In this document: positions 17,026 to 26,218 of the stretch, piece after piece
How positions within the stretch are numbered: the stretch's first letter is position 1
How the letters are laid out: every line of letters begins with the position of its first letter
DNA from: an uncultured Allobaculum sp.
GTDB taxonomy: Bacteria; Bacillota_I; Bacilli_A; Erysipelotrichales; Erysipelotrichaceae
Direction: 5' to 3'
Assembly (NCBI GenBank): GCA_910579655.1
Contig: CAJTVE010000002.1
Span: 34,452 to 98,451 of the forward strand
DNA length: 64,000 nucleotides
Notes under the pieces: generated by a model
Seen by the model: only the letters and a program-made list of their open reading frames with translations
Told to the model about the DNA's origin: nothing
Databases searched by the model: none
Position numbers and translations under genes: made by a program

Positions 17026-18437
17026 GGTTTCACCTTTCTTCCTTTAGCCGAGCTGGTGGACTGATTCTGACGGGGATAAGGCGTGGTGCTGAGAATGTCC
17101 GAAATATCGGTAAATCCACAGTTATTGGTGATGACAACCACCGAATCGCCAGCCTGCATCTGATCAGAACCGCGCGGCAGAATCGATTCGTCTCCCCGGG
17201 TAATCAAAGCAATCAGCACCCCCGGCTTGAGATCCATCTGATAGAGCGGCTTGCCAATGACCGGCGCATTTTCACAGACGGTAAATTCGAGGGCTTCAAC
17301 CTGGTCATTGGCCAGTTTATGCATGGTTTCCACGTTGCTTCCGGTGCCGTTGGCAATTGCACGGACATGACGCACGATAAATTCAGCAGTCAGTTTTTTC
17401 GGGTTGATCAGAGTATCCAGATCCAGATCCTGAATCACTTCATCAAACATCCGGTTGGCCTTCGTAACGGTCTTCAGGCCCGCTTTGCGGTGGGCAAACA
17501 TGGACAGAAAGACATTTTCTTCATCAAAGCCCGTCAGCGAAACCAGGGCATCCATTTCCATCAGCCCTTCTTCCAGCAGCAGGTCCGCATCCGCGCCATC
17601 GCCATGGATGATGATGCAGCCTGGATGGAGCAGCGCGAATTGTTCGCAGGTGGCCAGATCATGATCAATGATCGTCACTTCCATCCCTTCTTTAAGCAGA
17701 TCTTCGACAAGGTAGTGAGCAATCTTGCCTGCTCCGATAATCATGACGTGCTGGGTTGGCGCCGTCGGCAGTCCGGCTTTGCGGAAGAATTTGATGACAT
17801 TGATTCGGCTGCCAGCCAAATACAGCTTATCTTTGCCTTTGAGTACAAAGTCGCCATCTGGGATATAAGCGAGCTGATTGCGCTCATCGACACAAAGCAG
17901 GACGTTATCAGCCACATGGGATCGTACGTTTTTTACTGCCAGGCCATCCAGAACGGAATTGGGCAGAATTTTAAATTTATAAATTTCCCCGATGCCATGT
18001 GAAAATGTATCGACATCAATGGCACCTGGCAAAGCCAGAACACGTTCGATTTCCTGAGCGGCCAGCAGTTCTGGATTGATGATCATATCCAGTCCTAACT
18101 GTTCTTTTAAATAGTCCATGTCCGCGGAATACTCTGGCGAACGCACGCGGGCAATCGTCCGATGGCAGCCGGCTTTTTTCGCCAGCAGGCAGGACAGCAG
18201 GTTGACTTCATCATTGGTCGTCACCGCAATGAACAAATCTGCCTCATCCAGTCCCGTTTCATTGATGGTATCTGGAGCGACAATATTGCCGGTCATCCCC
18301 ATGACATCAAAGTTCGAGGTCGCCGCGCGGACGCGTTCCGATCGCGTATCGACAACGGTCAGATCATGTCCTTCCAGGGAAAGTTCTCCGGCCAGGAAGG
18401 TTCCTACCTTTCCCAATCCTGCAATTACAATCTGCAT
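17022..18437 (-). CDS. trkA: Trk system potassium uptake regulatory protein TrkA (two RCK units)
   Basis: 471 aa peripheral subunit that gates TrkH according to bound nucleotide. Two RCK-N Rossmann domains are seen, MQIVIAGLGKVG at residue 1 and VMIIGAGKIAHYL near residue 230, each followed by an RCK-C (TrkA_C) domain, the full-length TrkA layout rather than the half-length KtrA layout. The last 20 residues are basic and low complexity. It is the first gene of a two-gene operon and overlaps trkH by 4 nt. No ydaO-type c-di-AMP riboswitch was recognised in its leader. Confidence 0.95.
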   Translation of the reverse strand: MQIVIAGLGKVGTFLAGELSLEGHDLTVVDTRSERVRAATSNFDVMGMTGNIVAPDTINETGLDEADLFIAVTTNDEVNLLSCLLAKKAGCHRTIARVRSPEYSADMDYLKEQLGLDMIINPELLAAQEIERVLALPGAIDVDTFSHGIGEIYKFKILPNSVLDGLAVKNVRSHVADNVLLCVDERNQLAYIPDGDFVLKGKDKLYLAGSRINVIKFFRKAGLPTAPTQHVMIIGAGKIAHYLVEDLLKEGMEVTIIDHDLATCEQFALLHPGCIIIHGDGADADLLLEEGLMEMDALVSLTGFDEENVFLSMFAHRKAGLKTVTKANRMFDEVIQDLDLDTLINPKKLTAEFIVRHVRAIANGTGSNVETMHKLANDQVEALEFTVCENAPVIGKPLYQMDLKPGVLIALITRGDESILPRGSDQMQAGDSVVVITNNCGFTDISDILSTTPYPRQNQSTSSAKGRKVKP

Positions 18438-18898
18438 GATTTCACCCTTTCTTAAAGTTTGAGATGCATCCTCTGATGGCAGGCCCGGCTTTCTTTGGTC
18501 AGCGGTTCACTCTGATTGGCAGATGACAGGATCAAAGACTGAGTCTGACGTTGAATTTCTGTGTTTTTGTTTATGCAATCCAGTAAAAGTCCAGCCGCTT
18601 TTTTGGGGGCCTGACTGTTCTTTTCAAGCCGGCCTGCAAAGGCCCGGTCTATTCATTTTAGCGGATCAACACAAAAGAGAGTCTCTCTTTTTGAATTGTT
18701 CCGTTTTTAAGCCAAAAACTGGAATTTACTCTAACAAAACGTCCCTACCAAAGCGTTCAGAACGCCTTTGCAAACCAACACCAGCACGCTTTTGATGGAC
18801 TTTATCCGTTCCATTGAGCGGTTTTGGGCGTATTCTTACGCTCTGTCCCTGGCTTGCGCGAAAATCTTCTCTCTTTTCACTTTCCAATCCAATCCTTC
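18438..18898. other. Intergenic region upstream of trkA
   Basis: No gene. It holds the trkA leader and promoter region. A palindrome AAAGAGAG-T-CTCTCTTT lies at 18674-18690 and could be an operator or half of a hairpin. The 3' end of the next minus gene lies at 18899. Confidence 0.4.
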
Positions 18899-19426
18899 TT
18901 ACTGGTCAGATTCAAAGGAATGCATGATTGTCAGCGCCGTATCCAGCATTTTTTCCGAAAGCTCTTCTTCCTTCAGCAGGCTGGCCGCTAACATGGCACA
19001 CTTGAAATAGTCGGGATTGGCCTGGAGCTTTACAGGATCAATATGCTCAAGCAGACTGGCCAGTTCTTCCCGCCTGGCAAAATAGGCCGCCTCACGTCCC
19101 ACTTCTTCCATCAGATCTTTCAGAAGCATTTCCTGATTGTTTGCGGTCGCAATGGCCATGGCTGCAATGGACAGACCTGCCTTTTCGATCTCGTTTTGAA
19201 GGCGCGATACCTCCGCGATTTCATACCCGGAAAAATACAGAAACGGCATCGTCTGCGAAAGTTTTCTGGGATCATATTCAATCGGCTTGCCACCTGTCAG
19301 TTCTTTAAGCGAACGATCAAGGTCTTCATCGCACAGGCAGCGAACTTCTTCCTTTCTGGTGATGGCTTCAAATCGTTTCATGGCCTCTGGATCAGCCTGT
19401 AAAAAACCTGGATAAAACAGAATCAT
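18899..19426 (-). CDS. Hypothetical protein, DUF3783-like
   Basis: About 175 aa soluble protein. The N-terminus (MILFYPGFL, then CLCDEDLDRSLKELTGG) resembles the Firmicutes DUF3783 family, in which a short Rossmann-like start is followed by a variable helical part; this match is from memory and moderate. The rest is predicted helical and acidic. Start: AGGAGG lies 6 nt upstream of ATG 19426; an ATG at 19429 is also possible. The gene stands alone between trkA and a divergent lipoprotein gene, and no function is proposed. Confidence 0.7.
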   Translation of the reverse strand: MILFYPGFLQADPEAMKRFEAITRKEEVRCLCDEDLDRSLKELTGGKPIEYDPRKLSQTMPFLYFSGYEIAEVSRLQNEIEKAGLSIAAMAIATANNQEMLLKDLMEEVGREAAYFARREELASLLEHIDPVKLQANPDYFKCAMLAASLLKEEELSEKMLDTALTIMHSFESDQ

Positions 19427-19597
19427 CATTGTCCTCCTCATACTCATATACTGTTAATTTAGATTATTTTCCTATATAAATAATATAAGTTTATCTCTTC
19501 TGACGGTTTGTCTGTCTGGATCTGATGTTCATTAAAAAGACAATCCAAGACTTTCCTGTTCACTTTTCAAAGACAGACAGGAAAAAAGACCCGCCAT

Positions 19598-19627
19598 TTC
19601 ACCGGCTAAGTCTTCCTCTACTATAAT
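19598..19627 (+). promoter_or_regulatory. Candidate promoter of the lipoprotein-serine dehydratase pair
   Basis: TTCACC, an 18-nt spacer and a perfect TATAAT (19622-19627), about 97 nt upstream of the lipoprotein start. Confidence 0.5.
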
Positions 19628-19723
19628 AAAGTTAAAGTGATCCTGCCTGACGACAAACCAGATTCTCTGGTCAGGAAATCCATGAAGAACAACTCAAAAA
19701 GACAGGATCGGAAAGGAAATTTC

Positions 19724-20437
19724 ATGAATACAAAAACCAGATTACTTTGCGGCGTTCTTTCCCTCTCTTCGCTCGGACTTCTTGGCGGCTGCCAGAATAC
19801 CAGTTCGAAAGCCGCCGCTGTGGATACATTTTTTACCGCCTACAACCGGCTTTGCGAAGCCAGTTCTTTAGAGGCCGAAGGAACAATTGAATTCAGCGGC
19901 CTGGAAACCGGTTTTTCAGCCGCCTACACCTCAAAACCGCAGGCAGTCGCCATCAAAGCCACTTCATCCGGTCTTCCCCTCGCCTCCTTTTACATACGGG
20001 ATGGCAAGACGTATCTCGATTATTTAGGCACCCGCTCTTCCTCTGTGGCTGCCAATCTTGGCCTTACAGATGACAATGAGTTCCATCTGCCCAATCCTTT
20101 TCTGGAATTAAGCCGGGATGAGCGTGAGGCTTTATTTGATTCGGCCAAGGTGGAGGGAGATGTGTACACATTCACGTTCAGCCCGTCCAAAATCAATACC
20201 TTGCTCGATTCCTATGGCGCCCTGTCCATTGAGCAGGGCATGCTCGAAGCCGAAATTGTCGATGGTCAGATGCGTTCGGTCGATCTCGATTTGCATGGTG
20301 TTTATGATATTCAAAGTGCCAGCGCCGATTTTGATCTGGAAGCTGAAATCAAGATTCTGGCCATGGACGAAAATGTCGTCGTTGCTTTCCCCGATGATTT
20401 AAGTACATGGGGACAGGAACAGTCAAACGACCAATAA
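19724..20437 (+). CDS. Putative lipoprotein of unknown function
   Basis: 237 aa. A clear type II signal peptide: MNTKTR, a hydrophobic core, then the lipobox LLGGC with Cys23 as the lipidated residue. The mature part has a beta-rich pattern (LEAEGTIEFSGL, AVAIKATSSGLP, TFTFSPSKINTLL), reminiscent of the beta-sheet lipoproteins that carry one copy of a conserved repeat; no family is assigned. Start ATG 19724 has AAAGGA 6 nt upstream. It is followed after 35 nt by the serine dehydratase gene on the same strand and the pair may be co-transcribed; a functional link is not evident. Confidence 0.8.
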   Translation: MNTKTRLLCGVLSLSSLGLLGGCQNTSSKAAAVDTFFTAYNRLCEASSLEAEGTIEFSGLETGFSAAYTSKPQAVAIKATSSGLPLASFYIRDGKTYLDYLGTRSSSVAANLGLTDDNEFHLPNPFLELSRDEREALFDSAKVEGDVYTFTFSPSKINTLLDSYGALSIEQGMLEAEIVDGQMRSVDLDLHGVYDIQSASADFDLEAEIKILAMDENVVVAFPDDLSTWGQEQSNDQ

Positions 20438-20472
20438 TTCACAAAACAGACAGGAATCAGGAAGGATAAACT

Positions 20473-21750
20473 ATGCAGACAATCAAAGAACTGCTCAAGA
20501 TCGGTCCCGGACCATCAAGCTCCCATACCTTTGGCCCGATGCGGGCGGCCCAGGACATGCTTCAAAGTGCGCCAAAGGCGGATGCATTTGAAATTGTTCT
20601 CTATGGCTCACTGGCTTTAACGGGCAAGGGCCATTTAACCGATGCCATTTTGAAAAATACCCTCAAAGGCAAAAAAGTCAGCATTGAGTTTGACTGGAAA
20701 ACCCCGCAGGAACATCCCAACACAATGACCATCAAAGCCATCAACTCCGATGGCACATCCCTGATGCGAACCTATGTTTCGATTGGCGGCGGCAAGATCA
20801 TGATCGATGGCCAGATGCCAGAAAGTGCCAAAGACATCTATCCACATACAACGCTCGATGACATTCAGGCTTACTGCAAGAAAAACTACCTGCGCCTGGA
20901 TGAATACGTCACCCAGGTTGAGGGCAAGGAGATTGATGCCTATATTCTCAAGATTTACAAAGCCATGATCAACTCCGTTAAAAAAGGCCTGTCCAAAACC
21001 GGCCGGCTGCCTGGCAAGCTCAAACTTGACCGGGTGGCCTATGCCCTGTTTGAATCCGCCCAGTCCTGTGACAACGAAGCCGATAAAGATGCCCTGCTTT
21101 TACAGAGCTATGCCTATGCAGCCAGTGAACAGAATGCGTCAGGCGGAACGGTTGTGACCGCCCCGACGATGGGATCGTGCGGTGTGCTTCCCTCGCTTGT
21201 TTATCACTACGCAATGGATAAAGAAATGCCCCGCAAAACCATTCTGAACGGCTTAAAAGTGGCCGCCCTGATCGGAAACCTGATCCAGGAAAATGCGACC
21301 ATCTCAGGCGCCAAAGCGGGCTGTCAGGCTGAAGTCGGTGCTGCCTGTGCCATGGCTGCGGCGTTTTGCGCCAGCTGCGATCGAATGAGCAATGAGCAGA
21401 TTGAATGTGCCGCTGAAATCGGTCTGGAACATCATCTGGGGCTGACCTGTGATCCCGTTATGGGCTATGTCATGATCCCGTGTATTGAACGCAATGCGGT
21501 CGCCTCCACGCGGGCTGTCGATGCAGCCAGACTGGCTAAGTATCTGCGCAATGTGAAGAAAAACCGGGTTTCTTTTGATATGGTTGTGCGCACGATGAAT
21601 CTGACCGGCAAGAAACTGCCCATGGAACTCAAAGAGACTTCTCTGGATGGCCTGGCGGTCGTTGTCATGGAAGATGGCAAATATGGCCAGCCTGGTCCAA
21701 TGATGCACCAAGGCGCAGATAACGAAGACGACGAAGGCGATGACAACTAA
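20473..21750 (+). CDS. sdaA: L-serine dehydratase, single-chain iron-sulfur type
   Basis: 425 aa. Deaminates L-serine to pyruvate and ammonia with an oxygen-sensitive [4Fe-4S] cluster. The N-terminal beta-subunit-like domain has GPGPSSSHTFGPMRAA; the C-terminal catalytic domain has APTMGSCGVLPSL, SGAKAGCQAEVG and CDPVMGYVMIPCIERNA. The Cys residues in GSCG, CDP and PCIERN are the expected cluster ligands. The two domains are fused in the E. coli SdaA order; many Firmicutes instead encode SdaAB and SdaAA separately. The C-terminus ends in an acidic run (NEDDEGDDN). The AGGAAGGA site before ATG 20473 is good. Serine deamination would feed pyruvate, linking to the lactate system elsewhere in the window. 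Confidence 0.93.
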   Translation: MQTIKELLKIGPGPSSSHTFGPMRAAQDMLQSAPKADAFEIVLYGSLALTGKGHLTDAILKNTLKGKKVSIEFDWKTPQEHPNTMTIKAINSDGTSLMRTYVSIGGGKIMIDGQMPESAKDIYPHTTLDDIQAYCKKNYLRLDEYVTQVEGKEIDAYILKIYKAMINSVKKGLSKTGRLPGKLKLDRVAYALFESAQSCDNEADKDALLLQSYAYAASEQNASGGTVVTAPTMGSCGVLPSLVYHYAMDKEMPRKTILNGLKVAALIGNLIQENATISGAKAGCQAEVGAACAMAAAFCASCDRMSNEQIECAAEIGLEHHLGLTCDPVMGYVMIPCIERNAVASTRAVDAARLAKYLRNVKKNRVSFDMVVRTMNLTGKKLPMELKETSLDGLAVVVMEDGKYGQPGPMMHQGADNEDDEGDDN

Positions 21751-21801
21751 GATTCGTCAAAATCCAATTTGCATGCAGACACTCAGAATCAACACCTTCC
21801 A

Positions 21802-21848
21802 AAGGTCTTTCTGGACTGGCTTTGTTTCAGTCAGAAAGACCTTTTTTG
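21802..21848 (+). terminator. Terminator of the serine dehydratase gene
   Basis: A long stem built from AAGGTCTTTCTG and CAGAAAGACCTT, extended by ACTG / CAGT, followed by TTTTTT. Confidence 0.85.
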
Positions 21849-22147
21849 ATTTTGTCTTTCCATGATGTTCTTTTTGACAGTTCAATCTTCTAACCTTCAG
21901 GGATGAAAAGATTCAGGGATGGAAAACATCAGATGGATCAGATGGAGGCAAGCCATCGTTTTTCAAAGTCAGGCAAAGCATAAATGTAAATTGTTACATT
22001 CCGTTAATATGAAATATTATTCATTCCGGTCTTTATTCCATCTTTTCACATATTCATGTTTCACATTAAAGTTCTGTAGAGTTCGAAAAAGACTTCTCTC
22101 TCCTTATCCTCTGTCCCTTATACTGAAACTGGAAAAAGGAGGGGCAT
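21849..22147. other. Intergenic region upstream of the SUKH gene
   Basis: AT-rich, no gene recognised. It should contain the promoter of the gene at 22148. Confidence 0.4.
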
Positions 22148-22579
22148 ATGTATTCATTTCTGAACCCTGAAAGCAGACCGGAACCTGTCAGTGCCCAGGA
22201 ACTGACTGAACTGGAAGAACGTTTTGATCTTCATCTTCCTGAGGCTCTAAAAGACTATTACATGAAGTACAACTGCCAGACCATCAAGCCCGTCTGTCTT
22301 CGTGCCGGACAGGAAACCTTTGAAGTCTATGGCATGCTGCCCCTGTTCAGCGGCCCGATGTCAGTGGACCACATCCTGGAAATCTGCCAGACCTCCAACC
22401 TGTTTGGCAAAGGCTGCTTTCCCTTTGCGATCTCAGCAGAAGGGGATGATTTTGTCTATGACACCTTTACCAAGAACATCTACTTTGTTCGGCTGGATGA
22501 CCTTCACCACCGGCAGAAAATCTGTACCGGCATCGATCATTTTTTCTATCTGCTCAACCAGACTGCGCAAAATAGCTGA
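22148..22579 (+). CDS. SMI1/KNR4 (SUKH) family protein
   Basis: 143 aa. The early motif ELTELEERFDLHLPEALKDYY is the typical first helix pair of the SUKH/SMI1-KNR4 superfamily, and the central GMLPLFSG ... FPFAISAEGDDFVYD is also characteristic. In bacteria many SUKH proteins are immunity proteins for polymorphic or contact-dependent toxins. No toxin gene is next to this one, so it may be an orphan immunity gene or have a housekeeping role. AAAGGAGG lies 5 nt upstream of ATG 22148. It converges on the disrupted antiporter gene, sharing a bidirectional terminator. Confidence 0.8.
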   Translation: MYSFLNPESRPEPVSAQELTELEERFDLHLPEALKDYYMKYNCQTIKPVCLRAGQETFEVYGMLPLFSGPMSVDHILEICQTSNLFGKGCFPFAISAEGDDFVYDTFTKNIYFVRLDDLHHRQKICTGIDHFFYLLNQTAQNS

Positions 22580-22659
22580 ATTCTCAATCCTCAATCTTCA
22601 ATGCTGGAAACAGAACTATTCTTTATTCTTCAGCTATCCTTCAGTCTTCATTTAGAAAA

Positions 22660-22703
22660 GAAACGAAAAGAACTGCCCGCAGGCAGTTCTTTTCGTTTCT
22701 TTT
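22660..22703. terminator. Bidirectional terminator
   Basis: An 18-bp perfect stem (22660-22677 with 22682-22699) and a 4-nt loop CGCA; T-runs follow on both strands. It serves the SUKH gene on plus and the antiporter remnant on minus. Confidence 0.9.
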
Positions 22704-22729
22704 GGAATCCAAAGCCCAAACCTGCACGA

Positions 22730-23848
22730 TTAAACAGTGCTCTGGGGTACAGCCTGCTCTTCTTCGATTGGAGCAGGAACAGAAGTCCTGGCCAGATATT
22801 GCTCTTTGGCATGAATTTCACCCGCCTGCGTCAGCGCATATTTCGTCAGGGAGGGGCCGGCCAACTCATAAATCATGACACCAAGCAAAACAATGTTCCG
22901 GATCAACTGGCCTTCCGCTCCCATGCGCTGGCCAACTGTTGCCGCCATCCCTAAAGCGACGCCAGCCTGCGGGAACAATGTAATTCCAAGCCACTTCTGG
23001 ACTGCCTTGGAAGAATGAGCCAGCGCAGAAGAGAAACGGGCGCCAAAGTACTTCCCCGCACAACGCGAAATAATATAAATCAGGCCGACGATCAGTACGG
23101 GAAGATTGGCGAAGGTGGCCAGGTTGAGTTCGGCACCGGATAAAACAAAGAATAAGGTCATCAATGGGGCCGACCAGCGATCCGCCCGATCCATCAGATC
23201 CGCCGACTTCTTGCAGCAGTTGCAGAAGACCGTACCCAGCATCATGTTGACCAACAGTGCCGACAGCGAAAATTCAATCGAACCTACATGGAATTCGATG
23301 GTGGCAATCGTAACGCCGAAAATAATAAAAGCAGTAATCAGCGAGATCCGGTTGCGGTTGGAATGGAAAATCCGGGCAGTATGAGTGAGCAGCCAGCCAA
23401 GAGCACCCTCGGCAGCCAGCGAGCAGACAATTTCGAGCAGCGGACCCGTCAGCAAAGTCAGAAGATCAGCCGAAGCGCCATCTCCAAGATTCATCGCAAT
23501 GCCATAACTTGCCGCAAACAGGACCAGCCCCACCGCATCATCTAAAGCCACAACCGGAAGCAGCGTTGAAGTCACTTCCCCTTTGGCCTTATACTGACGG
23601 ACAACCATCAGCGTAGCCGCTGGCGCAGTCGCCGAGGCAATAGCCCCCAGGATGAGTACATCCCTCAGAGTAAGCGTTTCAGGGATGACCAGATGAACAC
23701 CGAACAGAACCAGATCGACGACCAGGGTCGTAAAGACCGCCTGAATGATCCCGATAATGACGGCCGCATGACCAGTCTTACGCAGATGGGACAGACGGAA
23801 TTCACTGCCAATCGCAAAAGCGATAAAGCCTAAAGCGACATCATTAAA
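22730..23848 (-). pseudogene. Cation:proton antiporter (Kef/CPA2-like), C-terminal part, interrupted by insertion
   Basis: About 372 codons from FNDVALGFIAFAIGSEF to the stop, all in one frame, carrying most membrane segments of a Na+(K+)/H+ exchanger of the CPA type. ASATAPAATLMVVRQ and LDDAVGLVLFAAS are typical of the family. The first 65 codons lie on the other side of a 2.8-kb insertion (26663-26857). Joining codon GTA at 26665-26663 to codon TTT at 23848-23846 gives SVFNDVALG with no frame break. The frame also continues about 10 codons into the element and there is an internal ATG at 23608, so a shortened product might be made, but it would lack the first membrane segments. Confidence 0.85.
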
Positions 23849-23864
23849 AGGGGTAAGAAGCAGG

Positions 23865-23892
23865 TTGACAATTAGGTTATTTAAGGTAAAAT
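23865..23892 (+). promoter_or_regulatory. tnpA promoter in the left end of the element
   Basis: A perfect TTGACA (23865-23870), a 16-nt spacer and TAAAAT (23887-23892), 40 nt upstream of the tnpA start. Confidence 0.6.
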
Positions 23893-23932
23893 AAAATTAT
23901 TAATACCCAAATTAAAGCATAAAGGACCTAAT

Positions 23933-24599
23933 ATGATTAAGTCATCAGAATTGGCAAAAGACTACTATACAACCGGAGAGCTGGGACGTATGCTCAACCT
24001 CAATCCTAAGACACCGTACTTTTGGGCAGCAAGAGGTGAAATAGAACATATGGTTGTTGATGGGCCAAGAATCAGATATTCTAATTCCAAGAGAAGAAGT
24101 TCTTCGGCTGCTCGAGAAATACAAGCTGCTGGCAGAGGAAGATCCGAAAATAGATATCATTTATGCAAGAGTCTCCAGCCATGGGCAGGCAAAGAATGGT
24201 GACCTTGATCGACAAATCGTTCTGGATCTGGAGTTATCTTCATCATACAAGCTGAACCGCCTGGAAATCATTAAAGATATAGGCTCTGGATTGAACACAA
24301 AGCGAAAAGGTTTACTTAAACTTGTCCAGCTTGTTCGTACTGATCATGTTGGCCGCGTTTTTATATCCCATAAAGATCGGCTGACAAGATTTGGATTTGA
24401 ATATCTTCAATGGTTTTTTGAAGACCATCAAACGGAGATTATTGTTTTAGAGGCTGGTGAAGATAAAAGTCCACAGGAAGAACTGGTTGACGACCTGCTT
24501 TCACTCATTGCCTCGTTTTCTGGAAGACTGTATGGAATTCGGGCAAGCGAGAAAAAGAAGCTTCGCCAGAAGATAGAAAAAATCCAGGAGCAAGAATAA
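23933..24599 (+). pseudogene. tnpA: IS607 TnpA serine recombinase, frameshifted
   Basis: The N-terminal MerR-like DNA-binding part reads in one frame (MIKSSELAKDYYTTGELGRM ... GPRIRYS) from ATG 23933, which has AAAGGA upstream. The catalytic part reads in another frame (ILIPREEVLRLLEKYK, then IIYARVSSHGQAKNGDLDRQ), with the nucleophilic Ser in YARVSS. The frame changes near 24075-24090, just after GPRIRY. The shift needs loss of one base or an equivalent; loss of one copy of a GATATTCT-type repeat (8 bp) would explain it. Two pieces made separately, or translational frameshifting, cannot be ruled out, but loss of function is the simplest reading. Confidence 0.8.
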
Positions 24600-24811
24600 C
24601 AGGGACGGCTTCTATCCGTTCAGGATGCCTAAAAATACAGTCAGAGGAATTACTTGTTCATTTATTTTAGCATCTTCTGCTTTGAAAGTTCGCTTCAAAC
24701 TTTCATGATGGCAGGCGGTCTGCAGTCACGACTTCTTTATTTTTTTAACCAAATAATTTTCATTGTAATAAGCATTTGTACCTGTTCGAAATTTAGAAAG
24801 GGATGATTGAT
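24600..24811. other. tnpA-tnpB intergenic region
   Basis: Contains a small hairpin GAAAGTT / AACTTTC near 24679-24699 and the tnpB ribosome binding site. No gene. Confidence 0.4.
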
Positions 24812-26218
24812 ATGATGACTACAGTTGAAGCAAGGCTTGATCCAAAAACTGCATCCTCTCTCATTGCTTTTGAGAAAACTGAGATTCAGAAATGGAACCA
24901 TATGCAAAGACTGGTCTGGCACCACATGAATCATCCTGAGCTTTCCACCTGTTCTGAAATGGACTGGCTGAAAAACAAATTTGGAATTAAAGAGAGAACT
25001 GCCAATTCACTTGTCAAAACAGTGGAAGGCAGAAGAAAGTCCCTTCTCGAATTAAAGAAAATCGAACTCTCGTCTTTAAAAGAAAAACTGAAGAGCAAGA
25101 AAAAGAAGTACCAAAAACGAATCAAGAAGCTAAATAAGATGAAAGAGAAAGCCGCCAGGAACAAATTGAGCGAGCAGGAACTTGTGTTCTATCGAAAAGA
25201 GAAAAGAACTCTTCACTTCATGAAGCAAAGCATTGACCGCATGGAATCCAGAAAGATGAAACTGGAAGAAACCATCAAGTCGAAAAAATTATCTATGTGC
25301 TATGGCACAAGGAAACTTTTCAACGCGCAATGGCATCTCAAAGAAAACGGATTTAAAAACCATAAGGAATGGAGACATGAATTCAGAAGATCGAGAGATC
25401 GAATGATGGCTTATATTCCACGAAGTGAAGAAACGTTTGGAAACCAGCAGTGTCATCTGGAAATGACAGATGAACAGGGGGTTTATATTCTCTCTGTGCT
25501 TCCTGGAAAACCGGTAAAGTCTGGTAAACGAGATAAGGCAGTACAGGGAAAAGTTAAATTCAGCTGGCGGCCAGCTCCTGGTGAAAGCAGATCAGCTCAT
25601 CTGGACGAACTGGATAAAGAGCTTTTAAGACATAAGAACAATTCATTCGACAGGAAGCCGTTGACAGGAAAAGTTCTCAGAAGAGGAAAAGCCTGGTATC
25701 TGCAGGTTTCATTTGAAAAGGATTCTGTGCCCTGGTCTACGGAAAGCAGCCATGGAAATATTGGTCTTGACTTTAACAAGGGATTTATTCAGGCCTGCGA
25801 AACGGATCAGTCAGGAAATATCCTGGGCTTCAAAAGATTTGAACTCCCCAACCATGGAAAGAACGCCCAGGCGAAAGACGAACTTCTTAAAACAATCAAG
25901 AAAATTGTTTCCTGGGCCAGAAGTATCGGTAAAGATATCGCTTATGAAGATTTAGATTTTATCAAGACCAAGTCTTCCGTTTTGAAAGCAAGTTCCAGAA
26001 AAGGGAAAAACTATAATCGAATGGTCCACAGTCTGGCCTATTCTCAATATAAACAGGGACTTCAAAGAAGATGTTTTAAAGAAGGGGTTACCGCCACAGC
26101 GGTAAATCCAGCTTATACATCTAAACATGCAAGACCTTATTGTAAAGCACGTAAAATGAATATTCACTCCGGAGCCGCATGGCTGATTGCTCAAAGGGCA
26201 AGAGGTTTCCGCTCCTGA
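24812..26218 (+). CDS. tnpB: TnpB-related protein of the IS607/IS605 group, atypical nuclease core
   Basis: About 468 aa. The N-terminal half is basic with a long Lys-rich coiled coil (residues about 75-165). RuvC-I is GNIGLDFNKGF (Asp) and RuvC-II is IAYEDLDFIK (Glu). The C-terminus is unusual. After NPAYTS, where canonical TnpB has a four-Cys zinc ribbon and then DR(D)xNAA, this one reads KHARPYCKARKMNIHSGAAW with a single Cys and His or Ser in place of the third catalytic Asp. It then stops at RARGFRS, a little earlier than relatives I recall. It fits the TnpB-related accessory proteins with a rearranged active site. RNA-guided DNA binding or cleavage is possible but not shown. AAAGGG is 9 nt before ATG 24812. 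Confidence 0.85.
   Translation: MMTTVEARLDPKTASSLIAFEKTEIQKWNHMQRLVWHHMNHPELSTCSEMDWLKNKFGIKERTANSLVKTVEGRRKSLLELKKIELSSLKEKLKSKKKKYQKRIKKLNKMKEKAARNKLSEQELVFYRKEKRTLHFMKQSIDRMESRKMKLEETIKSKKLSMCYGTRKLFNAQWHLKENGFKNHKEWRHEFRRSRDRMMAYIPRSEETFGNQQCHLEMTDEQGVYILSVLPGKPVKSGKRDKAVQGKVKFSWRPAPGESRSAHLDELDKELLRHKNNSFDRKPLTGKVLRRGKAWYLQVSFEKDSVPWSTESSHGNIGLDFNKGFIQACETDQSGNILGFKRFELPNHGKNAQAKDELLKTIKKIVSWARSIGKDIAYEDLDFIKTKSSVLKASSRKGKNYNRMVHSLAYSQYKQGLQRRCFKEGVTATAVNPAYTSKHARPYCKARKMNIHSGAAWLIAQRARGFRS

Noticed and set aside
18438..18760. c-di-AMP riboswitch before trkA
   Set aside because: No match to the conserved core; only a palindrome without a clear role.
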